Under the pieces are notes generated by a model. The model had not been told where the DNA came from. It saw only the letters and a program-made list of their open reading frames with translations, and did not search any database. A stretch of 64,000 bases of DNA, taken from assembly GCA_017616895.1 (NCBI GenBank), contig JAFZXE010000019.1:1-64000 (forward strand). The letters run 5' to 3'. The translations under genes were made by a program, and so were the position numbers. This stretch comes from Bacteroidales bacterium (GTDB lineage: Bacteria > Bacteroidota > Bacteroidia > Bacteroidales > P3). Position 1 is the first letter of the stretch, and each line of letters starts with the position of its first letter. Positions 49,622 to 58,064 of the stretch are shown in pieces.

Positions 49622-49695
49622 TTACCGTTGCACCGTTGCAGTTAGTTTTGCAATAAGAGTTTTTGGGGAGTCGAACTGCAACGGTGCAACGGTAA
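49622..49695. other. 22-bp perfect inverted repeat
   Basis: TTACCGTTGCACCGTTGCAG followed by TT (49622-49643) is exactly complementary to 49674-49695 around a 30-nt centre. A TAGTTTTG (-7-like) lies at 49643-49650, where arm meets centre. It sits in the 890-nt non-coding gap 49270-50160. Confidence 0.88.
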
Positions 49696-49780
49696 ATCTG
49701 AAAAATTCAATCAATCGTCTATTAATCAACAATCTTAAAAATAATCCGAAAAACAATCGTAAACCGCAAGCTAGAGTTTG

Positions 49781-50037
49781 TACCTTTGCGCCCGCAATCC
49801 GCCAAGTACTAACCACCTAATACTCAACACCCACCACTCAGAACCAATCTTTAACCCATTAATCCTGAACCACTAACCACCTTAACTCCCGAGAAACTCC
49901 CAATTAACTCCGTATTAACTCCCAACCCTGTTCAAACCTTCAACATTCAAAATTCCAAATTCCCAATTAGCCCCTCCTCCCAGCACAAAAAAAAACACTC
50001 TCAAACCCTTGAACCATGAACCTTGAACCAATCTTCG
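49781..50037 (+). other. promoter-like element followed by G-poor non-coding segment
   Basis: TACCTTTG at 49781-49788 matches TAnnTTTG but is followed by no gene. From about 49800 to 50037 the strand is nearly free of G and built of words such as AACCACCTAATACTCAACACC, CCATTAATCCTGAACC and CTTGAACCATGAACC. The earlier part of the gap (49270-49620) holds GTTAAGTCACCGTTAAGCC words and A-rich runs. Confidence 0.55.
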
Positions 50038-50071
50038 GTCAATAGTCAATAGTCAATTACAAATGTTTTCG

Positions 50072-50079
50072 TATTTTTG
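50072..50079 (+). promoter_or_regulatory. promoter of the 50161 gene
   Basis: TATTTTTG matches TAnnTTTG. The 30 nt 50052-50081 recur with one mismatch at 51538-51567. Confidence 0.65.
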
Positions 50080-50082
50080 CAT

Positions 50083-50112
50083 CCGAAACGGCGGTTTCCG
50101 AAACGGCAGTTT
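50083..50112 (+). repeat. two tandem 15-nt units in the leader
   Basis: CCGAAACGGCGGTTT and CCGAAACGGCAGTTT directly after the -7 element; each unit can form a small AAAC/GTTT hairpin in the leader of the ATPase transcript. Confidence 0.75.
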
Positions 50113-50160
50113 CCAAAGCAATCAATTCCGTTGCAAAGTAACAACAAAAAGATATAGGAT

Positions 50161-51480
50161 ATGAGGTTCTACGATAGGGAACAGGAAATGACCTTCTTGA
50201 GGGAAACTCGAGAGCAGGCCTTAAAAGTGGCTCGTTTTACGGTAGTGACCGGACGAAGGCGCGTCGGCAAAACCACATTAGTGCGAGAGGCATACAGCGA
50301 CAAGCCTTTCATCTATTTCTTTGTGGCGAGAAAGGCCGAAAGCGAACTCTGCGAAGTGTATTTGGAGGAAATCAACGAGAAACTGGGTATCCCAACCTTG
50401 GGCAGCAGCCGAAAGTTTAGCGACATCTTCCGCTACCTTATGCAGCTCTCTATGAAGCAGAGCTTCACGCTGGTGATTGACGAATTTCAGGATTTCTTCA
50501 GGGTGAACAAGTCCGTGTTCAGCGATATGCAGAATATATGGGACGAGTTTGAGAAACAGTCGCATATAAACCTTATCGTGTGCGGAAGCATCTATTCGCT
50601 GATGCAGAAGATTTTCAAAGACAAGAAAGAACCGCTATACGGACGCAATACGGGCGAACTGAAGTTGAAACCATTTCGCACCTCTGTGCTGAAACAGATC
50701 ATGGCGGATGCTAAGCCTGAATACTGCAAGGAGGACTTGTTGGCGCTGTTCACCTTTACGGGTGGGGTGGCAAAGTATGTGAACCATCTGGTTGATGCAG
50801 GATCAACGGACAAAGACTCCATGATAAAGCATATTATCAGTTCCAACTCGACTTTCCTGAACGAGGGCAAAAACAACCTGATTGAGGAATTTGGCAAAGA
50901 TTACGGAACGTATTTCTCCATTCTATCGTGCATTGCGCGAGGCAAGAACACACGCAGTGAGATTGAAGACATAATAGGCAAGGAAGTGGGAGGATACTTG
51001 ACCAACCTGGAGAATGAGTATGAACTGATTGGCAAGCGGCAGCCCATGTTTGAGCAGAGTTCCAACAAGAATGTACGCTACGAACTGGACGATGTTTTCT
51101 ACTCCTTCTGGTTCAGGTTTATATTCAAATACAGTTATATTATCGAGATAGAGAACTATGGGAAGTTGCGTGAGATTGTGGAACGCGACTACACCAGCTT
51201 CAGCGGCTTGATGATGGAGCGTTATTTCCATCGTGCCACGATGGAGAGCGGTGAGTATACGCGCATGGGCCGCTGGTGGGATCGTAAGGGGGAGAACGAG
51301 ATTGACATGATTGGCGAGGACGAGTTGGCCGACAAGGTCACGTTTTATGAGATCAAGCGGCAAAAGTCAGACATTAGCATCGGTCTGCTAAAGAAAAAAG
51401 CGGAGGTAATGCTGATGGCGACCCACAAGTTCAAAGGCTACGAGATTGGCTACGAGGGGTTGAGCATGGAGGATATGTAG
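50161..51480 (+). CDS. ATPase_2/DUF234-type ATP-binding protein
   Basis: The 439-residue protein has an archaeal-type ATPase_2 domain: Walker A GRRRVGKT at 31-38, Walker B TLVIDEFQDFF. The C-terminal DUF234-like part contains a winged-helix-like region (NTRSEIEDIIGKEVGGYLTN) and a nuclease-like ENEIDMIGED...FYEIKRQ, again a D...ExK pattern. Function is unknown. It is preceded by a promoter and by tandem leader repeats. It is the second DNA-ATPase-like gene in a row with no adjoining partner gene. Confidence 0.9.
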   Translation: MRFYDREQEMTFLRETREQALKVARFTVVTGRRRVGKTTLVREAYSDKPFIYFFVARKAESELCEVYLEEINEKLGIPTLGSSRKFSDIFRYLMQLSMKQSFTLVIDEFQDFFRVNKSVFSDMQNIWDEFEKQSHINLIVCGSIYSLMQKIFKDKKEPLYGRNTGELKLKPFRTSVLKQIMADAKPEYCKEDLLALFTFTGGVAKYVNHLVDAGSTDKDSMIKHIISSNSTFLNEGKNNLIEEFGKDYGTYFSILSCIARGKNTRSEIEDIIGKEVGGYLTNLENEYELIGKRQPMFEQSSNKNVRYELDDVFYSFWFRFIFKYSYIIEIENYGKLREIVERDYTSFSGLMMERYFHRATMESGEYTRMGRWWDRKGENEIDMIGEDELADKVTFYEIKRQKSDISIGLLKKKAEVMLMATHKFKGYEIGYEGLSMEDM

Positions 51481-51557
51481 AGCTGCGGGACGTGCTTCAA
51501 GTTAAAGCCTTTAAACCAACTTCAGCCAATAGTAATGGTCAATTACAAATGTTTTTG

Positions 51558-51565
51558 TATTTTTG
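51558..51565 (+). promoter_or_regulatory. promoter of the polysaccharide locus
   Basis: TATTTTTG matches TAnnTTTG, 61 nt before the ATG of the glycosyltransferase at 51627. Confidence 0.6.
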
Positions 51566-51626
51566 CAAAAATCATTCTTTTACATAAAACATCATATTGG
51601 CATAAACTTGAATCTTCACTGCCCTC

Positions 51627-52844
51627 ATGAACATCCTGTTTATAACAAATAAAAAAATAAACCCAATAATCGGCGGGATTGAACGAAGTACAGAAACACT
51701 AGCATCTGCACTTTCCAAATCTTACGGACATAAATGTCACTCGGCATATACACAACGCATTGAAGCAGAACCATGGGCATATGGCAAGGAATACCTTCTC
51801 TCAAAAGGACAAGAATCAAATCAACTCACAAAAATCATCCACGACGCCAACATCGATGTAATAATTGCCCAAGGCTCTGACGATGCAGTCACTCGACTCG
51901 TTAAAAACATTCGGCATTCCTCCAATTCGAAAAAAGGGTGTACATTTATTTATTCATTTCGAGGGATGCCTGGATTCGAGATAGCCAACCCGTTGCCGAA
52001 AGTACTATTCTTTCGACTTATACACAGACAAAACACCGTTCAAAACATAAAGAACTTAGCAATAGGAATCCTAAACCCAATTGCACATAAACTCTTTATA
52101 CTTTTTCTTAGAAAAAAATACCGTCCCGCATATGATAATGCTGACAAGGTTGTTCTTCTGTCCAACAGGTATATTGATGATTATGCCAAATATGCTGGAG
52201 TCAAAAACGATGGAAGAATTTGCAGTATAAATAATTCTCTCGTTTTTAACAATTTGTTTGATTTTCGCAATTACGATGAAATTAAACGTCACGAAGTCCT
52301 ATGGGTTGGTAGGTTTAACGACCAAACAAAACGTTTTTCCGAAGTTCTCAAGGCATGGCAATTAATAGAACGCACTGGGAAGTTCAACGACTGGACATTA
52401 CGCATTGTCGGTTATGGTGAAGACGAAAAATACTTTTACCACCTCGTAAAGAAACTCAACCTAAAAAAAGTTATTTATGAAGGCCACTCTGAATCTTTAC
52501 CGTATTATAAAACAGCATCAATTTTTTTGATGACATCCGCATACGAAGGATTTGGAAATGTACTAACGGAATCACTACAGAATGCGGTTGTACCTATTGC
52601 TTTTGATAGTTACAAAGCCCTGCACGACATCATCGAAAATGGTGTTAACGGCTTTGTATCACCAAACAAAAACAGAAAATTATTTTCCGAACGTGTTATG
52701 CAAGTAATGACTGATTCAAAACTACGCAAAAGACTGGCATCAAACGGATTGTCTTCGATAGAAAAATTCAAAATCGAGCATATTGCCTCACAATGGAACA
52801 ACTTAATTATCGACTGCACACAACGCAACCTATTGATAAAATAA
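51627..52844 (+). CDS. family 4 glycosyltransferase
   Basis: The 405 residues form a GT-B fold retaining glycosyltransferase (GT4). The N-terminal NPIIGGIERSTETLASAL is the usual GG loop, and the C-terminal EGFGNVLTESLQNAVVPIAF holds the EX7E sugar-nucleotide motif. It would add a sugar to a lipid-linked surface polysaccharide at the cytoplasmic membrane face. The gene is clearly A/T-rich, as is common in horizontally moved polysaccharide genes. rfbF starts 29 nt downstream. Confidence 0.92.
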   Translation: MNILFITNKKINPIIGGIERSTETLASALSKSYGHKCHSAYTQRIEAEPWAYGKEYLLSKGQESNQLTKIIHDANIDVIIAQGSDDAVTRLVKNIRHSSNSKKGCTFIYSFRGMPGFEIANPLPKVLFFRLIHRQNTVQNIKNLAIGILNPIAHKLFILFLRKKYRPAYDNADKVVLLSNRYIDDYAKYAGVKNDGRICSINNSLVFNNLFDFRNYDEIKRHEVLWVGRFNDQTKRFSEVLKAWQLIERTGKFNDWTLRIVGYGEDEKYFYHLVKKLNLKKVIYEGHSESLPYYKTASIFLMTSAYEGFGNVLTESLQNAVVPIAFDSYKALHDIIENGVNGFVSPNKNRKLFSERVMQVMTDSKLRKRLASNGLSSIEKFKIEHIASQWNNLIIDCTQRNLLIK

Positions 52845-52873
52845 TAACAATGTGTTAAACAAAGATTTGAAAT

Positions 52874-53683
52874 ATGAAAGTAGTAATACTCGCGGGAGGC
52901 TTTGGCACAAGGATATCTGAAGAATCAGTATTCAAACCCAAACCAATGATATCCATAGGGGGAATGCCTATATTATGGCACATAATGAAATACTACCTGC
53001 ATTTCGGACACAATGAATTTATTATATGCGCCGGATACAAGCAAGAATACATCAAGGAGTGGTTTGCAAACTACTTTATTCACAACAGCGATGTTTCTTT
53101 TGACTTCCGTAACGGGAAGAACGAAACGACTGTTCATCATAGCAACCTGGAGCCATGGAAGGTCACGGTGGTTGACACGGGTTATAACACTATGACAGGA
53201 GGGCGAATTAAACGCATCCAAGAATATGTAGGTAACGAAACCTTTTTGATGACTTACGGTGATGGTGTCTGCGATGTGGACGTCAACAAGCTTATAGAGT
53301 TCCATAAAGGTCATGGCAAGATAGCCACACTAACCGCCGTGAAAATAGCCCAAGAAAAAGGGGTTCTTGATATTGATGACAACGTGGTTAAAGCTTTCCG
53401 TGAAAAGAATGCAAACGATGGTGCACCTATCAATGCGGGCTATATGGTTCTTGAACCTGACATCTTTGATTTTTTGGACGGTGATAGTTGCGTTTTTGAG
53501 CGCAAACCGCTTGAAGCTCTTGCATGCCAAGGAGAGTTGATGTCATATATCCACGAAGGCTTTTGGCAGTGCATGGATAATATACGTGAAAAGACATTGT
53601 TGGAGAATCTACTGAAGGAAGGCAAAGCCCCTTGGAAGAAGTGGGACAGAGGCATTCCCAACATTCCAGACTATAGTAAGTAA
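52874..53683 (+). CDS. rfbF: glucose-1-phosphate cytidylyltransferase
   Basis: RfbF makes CDP-glucose from glucose-1-phosphate and CTP, the first step to CDP-linked 3,6-dideoxyhexoses. The 269 residues have the nucleotidyltransferase start ILAGGFGTRISEES, KPKPMISIGGMPILWH and TYGDGVCDVDV, all typical for RfbF. It opens the rfbF-rfbH-rfbG-reductase-rfbE gene run with short spacers or overlaps, so these genes form one operon. Confidence 0.96.
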   Translation: MKVVILAGGFGTRISEESVFKPKPMISIGGMPILWHIMKYYLHFGHNEFIICAGYKQEYIKEWFANYFIHNSDVSFDFRNGKNETTVHHSNLEPWKVTVVDTGYNTMTGGRIKRIQEYVGNETFLMTYGDGVCDVDVNKLIEFHKGHGKIATLTAVKIAQEKGVLDIDDNVVKAFREKNANDGAPINAGYMVLEPDIFDFLDGDSCVFERKPLEALACQGELMSYIHEGFWQCMDNIREKTLLENLLKEGKAPWKKWDRGIPNIPDYSK

Positions 53684-53704
53684 GAAAAAAGGAACTGACT
53701 AATC

Positions 53705-55057
53705 ATGGCGCGAAAAGAAGAACTAAAAGCTCAAATCCTAGAGTTGACCCGGAAATATTATAACGAAGTGCACGGTCAGCCCCAGGTATTCGAACCAGGC
53801 AAGACCAAGGTAAACTATGGTGGGCGATTCTTCGATGCGGAGGAAATGGTGAACCTTGTGGACTCGTCACTTGATTTCTGGCTTACTGCGGGTCCTTGGG
53901 CAAACAGGTTTGAATCTCGTTTGGCCAAGTGGCTCGGGGTGAAGTATTGTTCGCTGTGCAACAGTGGCTCAAGTGCCAACCTACTTGCCTTCAGCGCCCT
54001 GACCGCACACGAACTGGGAGAACGACGTATTAAACGTGGTGATGAGGTTATTACTGTGGCTGCTGGTTTTCCCACTACAGTGGCTTGCATTGTTCAATAT
54101 GGCGCTGTGCCTGTTTTCGTGGATATGAGTGTTGAGGACGGCAACATAGATGTCTCACAATTAGAGTCTGCCTATTCAGATAGGACAAAGGCCGTTATGC
54201 TGGCTCATTCTTTGGGAAATCCGTTTAATCTGGAGGCTGTTGTCGCATTTTGCAAGAATCACAATTTGTGGCTGATTGAAGATAACTGTGACGCGCTGGG
54301 CTCTGAATACTTTATTGATGGAGAATGGAGGAAGACAGGCTCCATTGGGGATATAGGAACATCTTCTTTTTACCCTCCTCACCACATGACTATGGGCGAG
54401 GGTGGTGCGGTTTATACGAACAATAAGGAATTGAACAAGTACGTGAGGAGTTTTCGTGATTGGGGGCGTGATTGCTGGTGTATGGGTGGGGTTGATAACA
54501 CTTGTGGCTGTCGTTTTACAAGACAGTTTGGCCAACTGCCTAAAGGCTATGACCACAAGTATGTTTATAGTCATCTTGGATACAACCTCAAGGCCACAGA
54601 CATGCAGGCTGCGATTGGATGCGCTCAGTTAGAGAAACTTGACTTTATTGTCAGCCGTCGCAGGGAGAACCATCAAATTATGTATAATGGCCTTAAGGAA
54701 ACTCCGGGACTTCTACTGCCTGAACCGCAGAAGAATAGCAGGCCCAGTTGGTTTGGCTTCTTCATTACTGTGAAAGAGGATGCTGGCTTTTCTCGCAATG
54801 AACTGACCTCCTATCTGGAAGACCATAAGATTCAAACCCGAAACTTGTTCGCTGGCAATCTACTGTTGCACCCAGCATTTGATGAGTATATCGAGGGTAG
54901 GGACTATCGAACCATTGGAGAACTCCCTGTTACCACAACCATCATGAATAACAGCTTTTGGTTAGGCGTATATCCTGGCATGACACAGGAAAAACTACTG
55001 TATATGATAGACTCCATAAAAGCTTTTGTTTCGGCCAAAATCAAACAACATGATTGA
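53705..55057 (+). CDS. rfbH: CDP-6-deoxy-L-threo-D-glycero-4-hexulose-3-dehydrase (E1)
   Basis: RfbH removes the C3 hydroxyl of CDP-4-keto-6-deoxyglucose with PMP and a 2Fe-2S cluster. The 450 residues show an aspartate-aminotransferase-like fold. The usual PLP lysine is replaced by histidine in SFYPPHHMTMGEGG, as expected for E1. The cysteine cluster DCWCMGGVDNTCGCRF supplies the cluster ligands. The reaction needs an E3 reductase (RfbI/AscD type), which is not in the window. Confidence 0.96.
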   Translation: MARKEELKAQILELTRKYYNEVHGQPQVFEPGKTKVNYGGRFFDAEEMVNLVDSSLDFWLTAGPWANRFESRLAKWLGVKYCSLCNSGSSANLLAFSALTAHELGERRIKRGDEVITVAAGFPTTVACIVQYGAVPVFVDMSVEDGNIDVSQLESAYSDRTKAVMLAHSLGNPFNLEAVVAFCKNHNLWLIEDNCDALGSEYFIDGEWRKTGSIGDIGTSSFYPPHHMTMGEGGAVYTNNKELNKYVRSFRDWGRDCWCMGGVDNTCGCRFTRQFGQLPKGYDHKYVYSHLGYNLKATDMQAAIGCAQLEKLDFIVSRRRENHQIMYNGLKETPGLLLPEPQKNSRPSWFGFFITVKEDAGFSRNELTSYLEDHKIQTRNLFAGNLLLHPAFDEYIEGRDYRTIGELPVTTTIMNNSFWLGVYPGMTQEKLLYMIDSIKAFVSAKIKQHD

Positions 55058-56129
55058 TGCTTTTAATAATTTTTACAAGGGCAAACGAATCTTAGTGACC
55101 GGACATACTGGTTTCAAAGGCAGTTGGCTTTCTATCTGGCTTCACGAACTAGGTGCAGAGGTGGTTGGAGTCGGTTTGGAACCCTACACCGAGAAAGATA
55201 ATTTCGTTCTGAGCAAAATAGGGAATAAGATTGAAGCAGATATTCGTGCAGATATTCGTGATGGGAACAAAATGAAGGAAATATTTGCAAAGTATCGGCC
55301 TGAAATTGTTTTCCACCTCGCAGCACAGCCGCTAGTACGCCTCAGCTACGAAATCCCCGTTGATACCTACCAAACCAACGTGATGGGTACAATTAACATC
55401 ATGGAGGCCATTCGAGCAACAGAAAGCGTCAAAGTGGGTGTAATGATAACCACGGACAAGTGCTACGACAACAAGGAGCAGATGCGCGGTTATAAAGAAG
55501 ATGATCCTTTAGGTGGTTATGATCCGTATTCAAGTAGCAAAGGTGCGTGTGAGATTGCCATCCAGAGTTGGCGCAGAAGTTTCTTCAATCCTGAAGATTA
55601 TGACAAGTGTCATCATGTGAGTTTGGCTAGTGTTCGTGCTGGTAATGTGATTGGTGGCGGTGACTGGTCCAGGGATCGCATTATACCAGATTGTATCCGA
55701 GCGTTGGAGGCTGGCAAACCCATTGAAATTCGCAATCCTAAAGCTGTACGGCCATGGGAACATGTACTGGAGCCTTTGTGTGGTTATATGATGCTCGCTC
55801 AGAAGATGTGGGAACGCCCTACTGAGTATTGTGAGGGATGGAATTTTGGTCCTGAATCAGAATCGATCTCTACAGTTTGGGAAGTGGCCACCGAGTTGGT
55901 AAATAACTTCGGCCGTGGTGAATTGGTAGATACATCTGATTCCCCCTCCCTACATGAGGCAAATCTGTTGATGCTGGATATTTCCAAAGTCAAGACTCGT
56001 CTTGGTTGGCATCCGACTCTGAATATAAAGCAGACCATGGCATTGGTTGCAGATTGGTACAAGAAGTACCAGCAGATGGATGTGTACAATTTGACCGTTG
56101 AGGAAATTAATCATTTCGTAAACGTATGA
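55050..56129 (+). CDS. rfbG: CDP-glucose 4,6-dehydratase
   Basis: RfbG converts CDP-glucose to CDP-4-keto-6-deoxyglucose, an NAD-dependent SDR reaction. The 359 residues have the Rossmann motif VTGHTGFKGSW near 18-28 and the catalytic YSSSKGACE (YxxxK). The ATG at 55050 was chosen because homologues begin shortly before GKRILVTG; it overlaps the end of rfbH by 8 nt. The order H-G differs from F-G-H in Salmonella. Confidence 0.96.
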   Translation: MIDAFNNFYKGKRILVTGHTGFKGSWLSIWLHELGAEVVGVGLEPYTEKDNFVLSKIGNKIEADIRADIRDGNKMKEIFAKYRPEIVFHLAAQPLVRLSYEIPVDTYQTNVMGTINIMEAIRATESVKVGVMITTDKCYDNKEQMRGYKEDDPLGGYDPYSSSKGACEIAIQSWRRSFFNPEDYDKCHHVSLASVRAGNVIGGGDWSRDRIIPDCIRALEAGKPIEIRNPKAVRPWEHVLEPLCGYMMLAQKMWERPTEYCEGWNFGPESESISTVWEVATELVNNFGRGELVDTSDSPSLHEANLLMLDISKVKTRLGWHPTLNIKQTMALVADWYKKYQQMDVYNLTVEEINHFVNV

Positions 56130-57022
56130 AAGAACGATTATTCTTAATAGGGGGCAGTGGCTTTATTGGCAAGAACCTTGTGAGGTGCCTGCATGGTAAG
56201 TATACCATCTCTGTATATGATAAATTTATAGACGAGGCCTATTTCGCAGGCTATCCCGATGTTAAAACCTCATCAATTGAACTTGACAAAGACAGGATTC
56301 CTGCAGATACTGATACGCCTGATTTTATTGTAAACTTGGCTTCTATTGTTACTGCAGATAGGAACCTGTCTCTGTTTGACTGTATGATTGCCTCAAATCT
56401 CAAAGTACTCTTATACCTATATGAGCGCTTTAAGAAAGAGTCCAAGCTAAAGTTGTTCATTCAGTTTGGCAGTTCCGAAGAATATGGCAACGAAGGTTCT
56501 CCATTTCAAGAGACCATGCGTGAGGAGCCTGGTTCACCGTATGCACTGGTAAAACAATTGACCACCAACACGGCCATGATGTTAAATCGCAACTATGGAT
56601 TCCCTATTGCGGTGGTACGACCAGGAAATCTGTTTGGTCCACTTCAAGAAAAATCAAAGTTCATTCCATACGTGATTGAGAGCTTGAGAAACGATGATTC
56701 TCTTAATGTAACTCCATGTGAACAAAAACGTGATTTTATCTATGCTGACGATTTTGCGTGGGCAATTGACCAATTGCTGGAACATTCGCCCAAGGCTGTT
56801 GGTGAAATTATTAATGTAAGCAGTGGTGAAAGCATCTCGCTTAAAGCCATCATCGAGCATTGCAAAGAGGTGATCGGTTCTACATCAACTGTTAATTATG
56901 GAGCCATACCATACCGTGAGAATGAAATGATGGATTTACGTTGCTCGGTTGCAAAACTGGAAGCAATTATAGGCCATCCAATCAGGTTCAATATGTTGAA
57001 TAGATTAAACGAATTGATATAA
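56126..57022 (+). CDS. CDP-3,6-dideoxyhexose synthase (paratose/abequose synthase-like reductase)
   Basis: The 298-residue SDR protein has GGSGFIG near 8-14 and the YxxxK motif in SPYALVKQ, and a loop CEQKRDFIYADDF. It should reduce the 4-keto group of the RfbH/E3 product to CDP-paratose or CDP-abequose. Length fits RfbJ (299) better than RfbS (279), but the RfbE-type epimerase next to it implies that CDP-paratose is made. The ATG overlaps the rfbG stop as ATGA. Confidence 0.85.
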   Translation: MKERLFLIGGSGFIGKNLVRCLHGKYTISVYDKFIDEAYFAGYPDVKTSSIELDKDRIPADTDTPDFIVNLASIVTADRNLSLFDCMIASNLKVLLYLYERFKKESKLKLFIQFGSSEEYGNEGSPFQETMREEPGSPYALVKQLTTNTAMMLNRNYGFPIAVVRPGNLFGPLQEKSKFIPYVIESLRNDDSLNVTPCEQKRDFIYADDFAWAIDQLLEHSPKAVGEIINVSSGESISLKAIIEHCKEVIGSTSTVNYGAIPYRENEMMDLRCSVAKLEAIIGHPIRFNMLNRLNELI

Positions 57023-58036
57023 ATGAAATATTTAGTAACAGGCGGTTGCGGTTTTATCGGCAGCAACCTTGCTGCAGAAGTGTTGCGCAAAGGAGAAGAA
57101 CTATTCGTTTTTGATAACCTATATCGTCACGGTAGTGCTGACAACCTAAAGTGGCTACGCTCCAAGGGAGAGTTCAAATACTATCCTTACGATATTCGCA
57201 ATGCAAACGATGTAGAGACCGTTATCAAGGAGGTAAAACCTGATTATATCTTTCATCTCTCCGGTCAGGTTGCCATGACCACCTCAATAGCAAACCCTCG
57301 TTTAGACTATGAGGTGAATGCGTTAGGCATGTTCAACCTGCTGGATGCCGTGAGAAAGTATTCGCATGATTCAGTAATCCTGTTCTCATCCACGAATAAG
57401 GTTTATGGTGACTTTGAATATCTGCATTTCCGAGAAGAGAAAACCCGCTATGTCTGCGAAGAGTATCCCAATGGATTTCCAGAAAGCATCACATTGGATT
57501 TCCACTCACCTTATGGTTGCTCCAAAGGCTCTGCAGACCAGTATATGCTGGACTTCCACCGCATCTTTGGACTGAAGACCGTTGTGTTCCGTCATTCTTC
57601 TATGTTTGGTATTAATCAGCATGCCACTTTTGATCAGGGCTGGATTGGATGGTTTTGCCAGCAGGCATTGGATATACAAGCCAATCCTACGCGTGAGCCG
57701 TTCACTATCTCAGGTACCGGAAAGCAAGTGCGTGATGTCTTGTTTAACGATGACGTGGTGGATCTGTACTTTAAAGCCAAGGATTGTACGGAAGCCTATG
57801 GACAGGTGTTCAACATTGGTGGCGGTATTGAAAATAGTTTATCACTACTCGAACTCTTTGCCATGCTGGAAAAGCTGCTGGATGTGAAGATGGAATACAA
57901 GCAGCAGCCATGGCGTGAGAGTGATCAAAAAGTATTTGTGGCAGACATCAAGAAGGCACAGGAAGTTATAGGATGGAATCCTATGGTAAAAAAAGTTGAT
58001 GGTATATTACGAATGATCCGATGGCTAAAATATTAA
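57023..58036 (+). CDS. rfbE: CDP-paratose 2-epimerase (CDP-tyvelose synthase)
   Basis: RfbE epimerises C2 of CDP-paratose to CDP-tyvelose. The 337 residues have GGCGFIGSN at 8-16 and the catalytic YGCSKG with HSSMFGINQHATFDQGWIGW, a stretch typical of RfbE. It starts right after the stop codon of the reductase gene. With it the operon holds all dedicated CDP-tyvelose enzymes except E3. Confidence 0.93.
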   Translation: MKYLVTGGCGFIGSNLAAEVLRKGEELFVFDNLYRHGSADNLKWLRSKGEFKYYPYDIRNANDVETVIKEVKPDYIFHLSGQVAMTTSIANPRLDYEVNALGMFNLLDAVRKYSHDSVILFSSTNKVYGDFEYLHFREEKTRYVCEEYPNGFPESITLDFHSPYGCSKGSADQYMLDFHRIFGLKTVVFRHSSMFGINQHATFDQGWIGWFCQQALDIQANPTREPFTISGTGKQVRDVLFNDDVVDLYFKAKDCTEAYGQVFNIGGGIENSLSLLELFAMLEKLLDVKMEYKQQPWRESDQKVFVADIKKAQEVIGWNPMVKKVDGILRMIRWLKY

Positions 58037-58064
58037 ACAAAGCGATAACAAACACAAAACAAAA

